From Salmonella bongori NCTC 12419 (GTDB taxonomy: Bacteria; Pseudomonadota; Gammaproteobacteria; Enterobacterales; Enterobacteriaceae), in NCBI RefSeq assembly GCF_000252995.1, contig NC_015761.1:3038001-3102000 (forward strand): a DNA stretch of 64,000 nucleotides, written 5' to 3'. This document shows positions 57,518-64,000 of this stretch, piece by piece; the stretch's first letter is position 1, and each line of letters opens with the position of its first letter. A program made the position numbers and the translations under genes. The notes beneath the pieces were generated by a model. That model was not told the origin of the DNA, made no database searches, and was given only the letters and a program-made list of their open reading frames with translations.

Positions 57518-57865
57518 TTAACTCAGTGAAACAGTGGTTGAAACTGACGCACCGGTATCGGTACGCATCCCGGTAATATCGACATACATTTCGCCAGTGT
57601 CGCCACGCTCAAAGCTGATTGAGGTAAGCCTGATGCGTGGTTCCCATTTCTGGATCGCGGAATAGCACGCCACCATGATTTGCAGCCTGAGCGCCGGGTT
57701 TTGCGGCATATCAATCAGCGCAGACAGGAGCGAGCCATATTCACGACGCATTACCCGCGAGCCGACCGGCGTCAGCAGAATGTCGCGCATGCTCTGGCTG
57801 ATATGCTCACTGTCACTGATAGCGAGGCCGGTATTGCGGTTCATCCCCAGATAACGCGCCGTCAT
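57518..57865 (-). CDS. W: Baseplate assembly protein gpW (gp25-like)
   Basis: 115 residues with the gp25/GPW lysozyme-like fold family sequence RVMRREYGSLLSALID. It joins the sheath to the baseplate. Overlaps V by 4 bases. Confidence 0.96.
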   Translation of the reverse strand: MTARYLGMNRNTGLAISDSEHISQSMRDILLTPVGSRVMRREYGSLLSALIDMPQNPALRLQIMVACYSAIQKWEPRIRLTSISFERGDTGEMYVDITGMRTDTGASVSTTVSLS

Positions 57866-58503
57866 CTGGTGCCCTCCGTCCAGCTCCCGCCCCGTTGCAC
57901 GCCGCCGTGACCGTGGTCATCGACCTGTACGCCGTTTGATTTCAACGTGCCACCGGTATGTTCGATGTTTCCCCGCATGGTGCCGCCTTTCTGCACCTCA
58001 AGCGTCGCCGTCGTCAGTTTGTTGGTGCATACCACCTCCGGGGTGTCGAGGGTGATACGTTCTGCCGCTTTTACCAGTACCACCGGCACGGTGGCGGTAA
58101 TGGACTCCGATGCCGTCACATCGGCAGTCTTGATGCCGCTGACCGTCAGTGCACCGGTTTCCGGCTCATACTCCATAACAGCGCCGTCGGGGAACACCAC
58201 ATGCCACGCATCCGCCGAGGCTGACGGGGCAGGGTTATCGTCGGAGAAAATCCCCGGCAGCACGAAAGCAGTATCAAGCTCGCCACCAATTGCCAGCAGC
58301 AGCACCTGCTCACCGACCGAGGGAGCCCACCATGTCCGCGAACGACCGGCGCGGGTGGTCAGCCAGTTCAGCCATGCAGTCTGGATCCCGCCGCTTTGTA
58401 CGCGGCACAGCCCCTGCGCGGTATCGACCTCAGTCACCACACCTGAGCGGATGAGGTTGCGAATCGCGCGCGTGAGCTCCTGTATTGTGGATAACGTATT
58501 CAT
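57862..58503 (-). CDS. V: Baseplate spike protein gpV
   Basis: 213 residues. The N-terminal OB-fold and a C-terminal triple-stranded beta helix with an HGHGG metal-binding tip (an Fe site in P2). It pierces the outer membrane. First gene of the V-W-J-I-H-G unit; a hairpin lies upstream in the S-V gap at about 58522-58548. Confidence 0.95.
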   Translation of the reverse strand: MNTLSTIQELTRAIRNLIRSGVVTEVDTAQGLCRVQSGGIQTAWLNWLTTRAGRSRTWWAPSVGEQVLLLAIGGELDTAFVLPGIFSDDNPAPSASADAWHVVFPDGAVMEYEPETGALTVSGIKTADVTASESITATVPVVLVKAAERITLDTPEVVCTNKLTTATLEVQKGGTMRGNIEHTGGTLKSNGVQVDDHGHGGVQRGGSWTEGTR

Positions 58504-58571
58504 AGTGCAAGGATGCCTCTGGTCTGGAGTCGCGCCAATTCGCGCGGCTCCGGTGGTGGTTCACACAATAT

Positions 58572-59021
58572 TTATTTACCGAGATGCCTGATAATGATGT
58601 CTTCAATCATCTGCTCATCGTCGCGGGTGAAACCGAGCAACGGGCGCGCCGCGTACTGCACATCCCGGCTGTGACGATTTGGCCGGTCTTTTAGACCATA
58701 CTGATGCACCCGCGCCATGCGCTGTACCCTGCCGGTAAATTCCACCACCGCCGCACTGTCGCTGCCTTTGGCTTTCATAAAGCGGTTAGTGCGCAGTCTG
58801 GCGAACATTTCGCGCCTGATACGGCCTTTCTTACTTCGTACCGGCTGGCGCTTTCGGGCGGCATACGGGGTGCCGTCGGGTGCCTGCTGTCGCCTGATGC
58901 GCTGCTGCTGACTGGCGCGCAGTTTTTTTGCAATGTCAGCCGCCATTTGCCGACGCGCCGCCGGTGACAGGCTGGCAATCAGACCGGTAAGGCGCTCCTG
59001 CAGCGCGGTTAACTCACTCAT
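58572..59021 (-). CDS. S: Tail completion protein gpS
   Basis: 149 residues of the P2 gpS family (Phage_tail_S). Arg/Gln-rich with ASQQQRIRRQQ. It is needed to complete the tail and to join it to the head. It overlaps R by 8 bases. Confidence 0.94.
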   Translation of the reverse strand: MSELTALQERLTGLIASLSPAARRQMAADIAKKLRASQQQRIRRQQAPDGTPYAARKRQPVRSKKGRIRREMFARLRTNRFMKAKGSDSAAVVEFTGRVQRMARVHQYGLKDRPNRHSRDVQYAARPLLGFTRDDEQMIEDIIIRHLGK

Positions 59022-59481
59022 CCCACTTACTCACCAGCTCGCCGTTAACGTACAGCTCGACCGGGCGCGTCACTGGCTCAGGCAGCGGTGGCTCAGGGGC
59101 ATAGCTGACATGCAGTGCGCCGTCGACCTCTTTGACGAGCGTGCGCTCGGTGAGTCTCAGGCTGATACTGATATCGAGCGAGTCGTCGTTATTGATATCA
59201 ATCACCCATGTGAATCCTTTCTCCCGCCCGTCGTCGGTGGTCATAATGTCCGGCTGATGCTCACGCAGCCATGCCTGTACCGGCACAAATATCAAATCGA
59301 GGTCGCCGGTAAAGTCAGTCACCACCACGTTAAGCACGTACACCTTTTCAAACGACAGCGAGCTCTCCAGTCGGGAATCCGTATGCCCGTTATCAGCGAA
59401 CAGGCGCAGCATATCGGGGTTGTTTCGGAGCTGCGGCACGGCGTTAATCAGCGCCTTGCGCAGGCTTTTGTGCTTCTGCAT
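59014..59481 (-). CDS. R: Tail completion protein gpR
   Basis: 155 residues from the ATG at 59481 (MQKHKSLRKAL), matching the P2 length (155); three more codons upstream are possible. It finishes the tail tube. It overlaps the lysC 3' end by about 38 bases. Confidence 0.9.
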   Translation of the reverse strand: MQKHKSLRKALINAVPQLRNNPDMLRLFADNGHTDSRLESSLSFEKVYVLNVVVTDFTGDLDLIFVPVQAWLREHQPDIMTTDDGREKGFTWVIDINNDDSLDISISLRLTERTLVKEVDGALHVSYAPEPPLPEPVTRPVELYVNGELVSKWDE

Positions 59482-59734
59482 CGAGTTCATCCTGACAGTG
59501 TTTGACGGTTTTGACCTGTAGCGCGCAGGCGGTCAGCGCGCCCTCAAGGCGGCGGATATCAGCGCTCAGGTCACCATTAGTTTTCGGATCACTTCCCGGC
59601 ATCGGGCAAAGGCTCACCCTCGGGCATCCGCTGACCACAATCACCGGCGCTGGCGCAGGCGGCGCGGGTGTGCAGCCTGCGCACAGCATCAGGCAGAGGA
59701 GCGTTATACCAGCGGCGAAAGGCTTCATTTTCAT
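59444..59734 (-). CDS. lysC: Spanin outer subunit LysC (Rz1-like lipoprotein)
   Basis: 96 residues from the ATG at 59734, seven bases after GAGG. Lipoprotein signal with a lipobox-like LCAGC (Cys21), then a Pro-rich segment (TPAPPAPAPV) typical of Rz1. It is anchored in the outer membrane and joins LysB to fuse membranes at lysis. 146 bases lie inside lysB in another frame, and the 3' end overlaps R. Confidence 0.88.
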   Translation of the reverse strand: MKMKPFAAGITLLCLMLCAGCTPAPPAPAPVIVVSGCPRVSLCPMPGSDPKTNGDLSADIRRLEGALTACALQVKTVKHCQDELDAEAQKPAQGAD

Positions 59735-60002
59735 CAAGTAACCTCGTTATCGTCTGCTCGCGGCGGTTTGCTTCTGCGCCTGCCTTTGCGAGCTGTTCGC
59801 GCAGTGCCACCTGCGCGGATTCATTACGTCGGGCGAGCTGGCCGGCGACACTGAGCTGATTTTTCAGCATGCCAATCGTCGCCTTTTGCTCGCTCGCAAC
59901 GCGGTTTGCCGTCTCAAAGGAACGGGATAAATTGCCATTCTCATGGCGCAACCACATCAGACCGAGCACGGCCAGCACAAACAGCGTTATCAGGACTTTC
60001 AT
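59589..60002 (-). CDS. lysB: Spanin inner subunit LysB (Rz-like)
   Basis: 137 residues from the ATG at 60002. N-terminal membrane anchor (MKVLITLFVLAVLGLMWL), then a long periplasmic coiled coil (residues about 25-105) as in Rz proteins. It pairs with LysC. It overlaps the K stop by 4 bases. The longer upstream frame is the 3' end of K. Confidence 0.9.
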   Translation of the reverse strand: MKVLITLFVLAVLGLMWLRHENGNLSRSFETANRVASEQKATIGMLKNQLSVAGQLARRNESAQVALREQLAKAGAEANRREQTITRLLDENEAFRRWYNAPLPDAVRRLHTRAACASAGDCGQRMPEGEPLPDAGK

Positions 60003-60496
60003 GCCACCACCCCGCCAGCCGTGCGCCAGACGGTAACCAGCTTTTCGAGACTGTGCTCGCGCTGGCCGTAACCGGCACCCGGCAATGACGCCCAGATATT
60101 CCGGCAACGGGAAACAGCACGCTCAATACGCCCCGCCCGGATATCGTCAATAGCACCGCGCTCCCGGATTAACTGGATCGCGAGCTTGTCCTGCGACAGT
60201 GGGCTGAAATCAGGCAATGCGAGCTGTTTTTTATAGTGCGGCCAGAACATATAAAGCTGCTGGTAACGCCCCGATGCCGTGGATTTCTCGCCACGGCGAT
60301 TAAACACTTTCGCGGGTCGGCCATGTGCGAAAGGGTGGTCGCTGTAATCGGTGAAAATCTCTGGCCTGCCATCAAGGCCGGTAACAATGACGTCGTAGCC
60401 ACGGTTTTTCGTCAGCGGATGGTTCGCCGTTCCTTCGGAATACGCCAGCATGTCCAGAAAGGCGGCGATATTCTGGTGAGTATTAATGACCGGCAT
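59999..60496 (-). CDS. K: Endolysin gpK (lambda R-type)
   Basis: 165 residues from the ATG at 60496 (MPVINTHQNIAA), near identical to P2 K and homologous to lambda R transglycosylase. The catalytic Glu is Glu21 in YSEGT. It degrades peptidoglycan. It has no signal, so it needs the holin Y. Overlaps Y by 14 bases. Confidence 0.96.
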   Translation of the reverse strand: MPVINTHQNIAAFLDMLAYSEGTANHPLTKNRGYDVIVTGLDGRPEIFTDYSDHPFAHGRPAKVFNRRGEKSTASGRYQQLYMFWPHYKKQLALPDFSPLSQDKLAIQLIRERGAIDDIRAGRIERAVSRCRNIWASLPGAGYGQREHSLEKLVTVWRTAGGVVA

Positions 60497-60779
60497 CGCC
60501 TTCCCCCTTCTGTGACTTAAAGCGGCGCTGAATGGCGATTTCCACCACCTGATAACCGGCAATACCGAGCATGGATCCAATACCGCACACAGCGGGCAGT
60601 GACATATCAGGAAACTGCACCAGAACAACACCGGCGACCATTGAGACAAAACCGCCGAGCAACATGCGCCCGATAAACAAACGCGGGGTGATGGGTTCAC
60701 CGCCTGCCAGCACTTTTCCGACCACAATCAGTGCCCCAATCACAAACAGTGACAGGACGCCTTTTTCCCCTTCTGTCAT
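60483..60779 (-). CDS. Y: Holin gpY
   Basis: 98 residues, P2 Y family (Phage_holin_2). Three hydrophobic helices: about 8-25, 34-57 and 62-85. It makes the membrane lesion that releases endolysin. The charged C-terminus is basic. Confidence 0.94.
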   Translation of the reverse strand: MTEGEKGVLSLFVIGALIVVGKVLAGGEPITPRLFIGRMLLGGFVSMVAGVVLVQFPDMSLPAVCGIGSMLGIAGYQVVEIAIQRRFKSQKGEGDAGH

Positions 60780-60782
60780 GGT

Positions 60783-60986
60783 TTACTCCCAAAGATTGAT
60801 AGTTTCAGTTACGGGTGAAGACGGCACATCGGGCAGGTCAATTGCCGTGCCATTCGGCAGAATGACGCCCAGCTCAGACAGGCCTGGATTAGCCTGCAGC
60901 ACCGTTTCAACCACGCCCTCAGTGCGCCCGTAATACCTGGCGCAAATCACGTCGAGGGTGTCGCCCTGCATCGACCTGACCTTCAT
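60783..60986 (-). CDS. X: Tail protein gpX (LysM-like)
   Basis: 67 residues from the ATG at 60986 (MKVRSMQGDTLDVICARYYG), same length as P2 X. LysM-like fold found in baseplate/tail hub proteins. The ATG overlaps the L stop by one base. Confidence 0.93.
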   Translation of the reverse strand: MKVRSMQGDTLDVICARYYGRTEGVVETVLQANPGLSELGVILPNGTAIDLPDVPSSPVTETINLWE

Positions 60987-61492
60987 CAGAGTTGGCCCAC
61001 GATGCAGCGCGGTTTGTCCTGCAGACGCGCGACCGACCAGCGCATATCCCGCCACAGGTCATCAATGGTGGTTTCGACGCTGTCGGCTTTTTTGTCACCC
61101 TTGCCGGTGGCTTCAACACCGCGATAGCGCTCATACAGGGTGGCGGTTGCCATCGCCGTTACGGCGCTCAGATAGTGGAAAATACGCACATTCTCGCCAT
61201 CGATTTCCTCAGCAGGCACGTCGGCCAGATGCTTAAACCCGGCGGCAGTCTGGCGCAGCCGGTAGTCGTAAAGCTCCGCATTGGTTTCCGCCATGCCAGT
61301 TCTGATGGCATGGCGCAGGCGCGCATCGGAAACCGTCTGCTCAAGCCGCATCAGCTCGCGCACACGCTTCGGATCCACATCAGGGAAAAAGAACGTGTTT
61401 TTAATTACTGCATCGCCCGTCTCCGGTACGGGAATCACCACGCCCGGTACGTCCTGTGGTTCGTCGGGCTGGTTCAGAATCACTGTCGTCAT
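60986..61492 (-). CDS. L: Head completion/stabilization protein gpL
   Basis: 168 residues, P2 L family (169). It joins the portal and finishes the head. Features RLEQTVSDARLRHAIRTGM and a long acidic N-terminus. Lies 93 bases after M; that gap holds no ORF. Confidence 0.94.
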   Translation of the reverse strand: MTTVILNQPDEPQDVPGVVIPVPETGDAVIKNTFFFPDVDPKRVRELMRLEQTVSDARLRHAIRTGMAETNAELYDYRLRQTAAGFKHLADVPAEEIDGENVRIFHYLSAVTAMATATLYERYRGVEATGKGDKKADSVETTIDDLWRDMRWSVARLQDKPRCIVGQL

Positions 61493-61585
61493 GACAACCT
61501 CATCAGGTTGGGCGGTGGACGCCGGTCGCTGTCAGGGTCAAAACCCGCTTTGACCGGCGTGCCGCCCGGCTCGGGGAGCGTTCAG

Positions 61586-62335
61586 TTAACCGGCGGTTTT
61601 TACCGCCTTTGGTGGACGCCCGCGCTTTGCTGCCGGTTTGGCGACAGGTTTGCGCGTGCGCGGTTTAGTCGTTTTACGGGGTGGTGCCTCCGCTTTTGGC
61701 TTCAGTGCGCGTTCCAGCCGCTCAATCTCTTTGCGCACACCGGCATTGCGGTCGAGCTGCATCGCACGTTGAAACTGAGCCAGTGCCTCAGCATTCTGAC
61801 CGATATCGCGCAGGGTCAGGCCGGTCACCTTATGCAGACGGGCGCGCACCATATCGGGAACGTCAGCGCCGTCGGTCAGGCTGAGGGTGGTCAGCAGTAA
61901 TGCGAGGTCGACAGGCTCACCGGCATCGCGCAGGCGCAGTGCGGCAAGCGCCACCTCCTCAACCAGCATGTAAGGCGTCGTGCGGCGATGGTCAGTGGTG
62001 AGGCCGTATTTCAGCGCATAGGGCGCAATTTCCAGCGCGCCAGCGATATCACCGGCATCAAGACGCCACAGCATGACGGTCATGACAATGTCATCCTGCG
62101 CACCGCGACCATCAGCCAGCACACCGGCGACCCACGGCGCATAGAACGGCAGCAGCTCGCGCTTTTTCTCGGCTTTACGTTCGTTTGAACGGATATTTTT
62201 TAACGTGCGGCGGTCATCGGCCAGCTTAACCAGCATCTGCTCATAGGCGGTTGCATGGCGCAGTGGGGCTTGCTCCCGCTGCGCGGCTTGAGAGGCCGAG
62301 ACCCGCATCATGTGACGCTGTGCGGGGCTCGTCAT
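61586..62335 (-). CDS. M: Terminase small subunit gpM (endonuclease)
   Basis: 249 residues of the P2 gpM family (247). It acts with gpP to package DNA and cut cos. N-terminal MTSPAQRHMMRVSA start; the C-terminus is very basic with AT-hook-like KRGRPPK. Lies 3 bases after N. Confidence 0.95.
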   Translation of the reverse strand: MTSPAQRHMMRVSASQAAQREQAPLRHATAYEQMLVKLADDRRTLKNIRSNERKAEKKRELLPFYAPWVAGVLADGRGAQDDIVMTVMLWRLDAGDIAGALEIAPYALKYGLTTDHRRTTPYMLVEEVALAALRLRDAGEPVDLALLLTTLSLTDGADVPDMVRARLHKVTGLTLRDIGQNAEALAQFQRAMQLDRNAGVRKEIERLERALKPKAEAPPRKTTKPRTRKPVAKPAAKRGRPPKAVKTAG

Positions 62336-62338
62336 GGT

Positions 62339-63406
62339 TTAGACTCCGCTTTCCGGTGCTGCAGGTGCGGTGAAATCGCCCAGGGTGATGTTTTCCAGCA
62401 GGCACCCGGCGGCATACGCCTCGACCACATAGTCGATATTCATCGACTCGTAGTTTTCCACGCGGTCACGCTTGGGGTTTTCGATGACTGAACGCCGATG
62501 ACCATCATCCATGAAGTAGATTGAGAGATTTTCCATCGTGGTCACCAGTACAGCATTCGCAGGGAAGTACGGCACGCGCACGGCAGGCAGGTTGCCGATG
62601 CGTTTCTGGCTGATGATGGTATCCGCAGCGAGCGACTCGCTGTTTTCCTGCTGCTTGTTAACCAGCGGGAAATATTTATCGGCCAGCAGCTTACGGCCAA
62701 CGATGGCAACCAGTTTGGTTGAGTCCTGATAAACCTCATCAATCAGGGTACCTGTCGCATCCATTACCAACGCGTCAAGATTCTCATAGTCGCCGTTTTT
62801 ACCGACACGAATCACATCGGAAACGACTTGACCCTCATCGTCGGTGATTTTACTCATCACGCGCGCCGGTGCTTCGTTACGGTACTTCTGCAGCCAGCCG
62901 ACCGCTACATCCTGCAACATTGGATTAGTTTTGCGATTCGAGGTCGGCGCACGATGAGTACCGTTAAATCCGGCCATGATGAAATCCAGTGCCTGACGCT
63001 GGATAATCGCGTCACGGATGCGGCGCTGGAAGTCCTGAAAACGCGCCCACAGGTCGAGCGTCTTGTAGCGCAGGTGGAAGTCAAAGTTGACCTGGTTGCA
63101 CTCGTACAAATTGGACTCAAGCGCGACAAAGTCAGCAGTTTCACGCTCATCGTCACCTGAGGTGTCGGTCGTGCTGGCAATAGTGCCATCCACACCCACA
63201 CCGATTTTTTCACCTTTCAGCTCATCAACCGGAAAAATGTTAATCATCTGCAGAAATGCGGATGACGCCTGCACGGTGTTCATCAGCGTTTGCGTGACGG
63301 ACGGCTCGACGGTGAATTTTTTGCTAACGTCATCAACGCTGATGCCGTTCAGTTTGGCGAGCTGGGTCAGATAGGCATTGAACTTAAAACGGGTTTCCTG
63401 ACGCAT
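62339..63406 (-). CDS. N: Major capsid protein gpN
   Basis: 355 residues from the ATG at 63406 (MRQETRFKFNAYL), P2 N family (357). HK97-type fold protein that is cut by gpO at its N-terminus during head maturation. The C-terminus ends with AAPESGV. An 11-codon longer upstream reading is non-coding. Confidence 0.96.
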   Translation of the reverse strand: MRQETRFKFNAYLTQLAKLNGISVDDVSKKFTVEPSVTQTLMNTVQASSAFLQMINIFPVDELKGEKIGVGVDGTIASTTDTSGDDERETADFVALESNLYECNQVNFDFHLRYKTLDLWARFQDFQRRIRDAIIQRQALDFIMAGFNGTHRAPTSNRKTNPMLQDVAVGWLQKYRNEAPARVMSKITDDEGQVVSDVIRVGKNGDYENLDALVMDATGTLIDEVYQDSTKLVAIVGRKLLADKYFPLVNKQQENSESLAADTIISQKRIGNLPAVRVPYFPANAVLVTTMENLSIYFMDDGHRRSVIENPKRDRVENYESMNIDYVVEAYAAGCLLENITLGDFTAPAAPESGV

Positions 63407-63481
63407 AGTATTTCCTGTTTGAATTAATCGGTTAGTCACAGCATCGGGCGGAATTGCCGCCCGGTTCCAATCTGCGGTTTA

Positions 63482-64000
63482 TCAGCAGTCGGTCAGCAGC
63501 TCGTCGCCACCGCCGCCGCTGGCTTTCGTGCGTCGCGGCTGGCTGAAACTTTCGGTTTTGTCGAGGGTGGTTTTCAGGGCGGAAAATGCCTGGCTGGTTT
63601 CTTCAACCTTGCCGGTCAGTTCCTGTTTAAAGGTGGCTAGCGCGGTTTCCATATCGGAAAGACGCTTATCCTGCGCAGTGAGACTGGTCTGCACATGTTC
63701 GCTGACGGCGGTCACCGCCTCATGCACATCACTCATGCGCGCATCGTCGCTGACCTGCTTACGGCTGAAAATGGCTTTCACCTTGTCGGCCAGGCTGTTA
63801 AGCACTGTGTCGGGAACATCTTCAAATTCCAGTTCGGCCAGCGTGGCGACTGAAAAGACATTTTCAGGACTGGCCTTAAAGCGCTGCAGCGGGTTGTGCT
63901 TCGCCTTACGGCAGAATTCGAGGTATTCAGTGCCGAGGCTCGCAGGGTCATCAGTGACCGCAAGGCCGACAAGATAGCATTTGCCGGTGTTACCAAAATT
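63482..64000 (-). CDS. O: Capsid scaffold/protease gpO (N-terminal part beyond window end)
   Basis: 172 residues in frame, open at the right end of the window; P2 O is 284, so about 110 residues are missing. The DDPASLGTEYLEF segment holds the Ser of the scaffold protease's catalytic triad. C-terminal scaffold helix of about 100 residues. N follows 75 bases later. Confidence 0.93.
   Translation of the reverse strand, partial: NFGNTGKCYLVGLAVTDDPASLGTEYLEFCRKAKHNPLQRFKASPENVFSVATLAELEFEDVPDTVLNSLADKVKAIFSRKQVSDDARMSDVHEAVTAVSEHVQTSLTAQDKRLSDMETALATFKQELTGKVEETSQAFSALKTTLDKTESFSQPRRTKASGGGGDELLTDC

Larger units (their letters stand above)
46584..64000. mobile_element. P2-family prophage, late half (continues past 64 kb)
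   Basis: From the ileX 3' end to the end of the window, the late genes of a P2/Fels-2-type phage lie in the P2 order on the minus strand, from O (partial) to ogr. The ogr end is next to the tRNA; in P2 attP lies between ogr and int, so int, the repressor, A, Q and P should be beyond 64 kb. The late gene set is intact in the part seen. The host tRNA is complete, so attR is here and attL is outside. Confidence 0.93.

Noticed and set aside
58548..58570. Possible Ogr late promoter before V (PV)
   Set aside because: TTGTGTGAACCACCACC has the first half-site only, with no ACA twelve bases on, and would put the start of transcription at the V start codon. A weak or diverged PV cannot be excluded.

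Overview
The window is enterobacterial chromosome, almost certainly Salmonella enterica. Gene order and protein sequences follow the E. coli ygiQ-parC-tolC-glnE-rpsU-dnaG-rpoD-mug segment. A Salmonella-type assT-dsbL-dsbI cluster sits between zupT and ribB, and the yqiJ/yqiK genes of E. coli are missing beside glgS. The serovar cannot be named from this sequence alone.

Positions 1-46.5 kb are core genome. From left to right they hold: ygiQ (partial), ftsP, plsC, parC and visP on the minus strand; qseBC, mdaB and ygiN on the plus strand; the parE-yqiA-cpdA-yqiB-nudF run on the minus strand; tolC-ygiB-ygiC; ygiD; zupT; a small membrane ORF; an AT-rich gap; a frameshifted arylsulfate sulfotransferase gene with intact dsbL-dsbI; ribB behind an FMN riboswitch; ubiK; glgS; an unannotated small-ORF region; hldE-glnE-ygiF; ygiM-cca; uppP and folB; plsY; the L-tartrate genes ttdR/ttdABT; tsaD; the rpsU-dnaG-rpoD macromolecular-synthesis operon; mug; and the AUA-decoding tRNA gene ileX. 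REP/BIME palindromes sit between many genes, and the convergent gene pairs are mostly separated by clear hairpin terminators or REPs.

From just after ileX to the window end (about 46.6-64 kb) lies the late half of a P2-family prophage, all on the minus strand. Read in the direction of transcription (64 kb to 46.6 kb) it is O (partial), N, M, L, X, Y (holin), K (endolysin), lysB, lysC, R, S, V, W, J, I, H (tail fibre), G (fibre assembly), FI (sheath), FII (tube), E with a -1 frameshift extension E', T (tape measure), U, D and ogr. The ogr end abuts the tRNA, so integrase, immunity and replication genes should lie beyond 64 kb. The late structural and lysis genes seen look intact. A TGT-N12-ACA Ogr operator lies upstream of FI. 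No lysA, Z/fun or cargo gene lies in the seen part.

Most of the window is well-known biology. The less ordinary points are: the single-base disruption of assT beside its intact dedicated Dsb pair; a probable unlisted small membrane protein beside hldE; the slippery heptamer T_TTT_TTG in gene E; the nested lysB/lysC/R overlaps; three tandem 44-residue repeats in the tail fibre; Ser57 in ParC; and a CTTAA direct-repeat box between visP and qseB. No clearly new multi-gene system was found.
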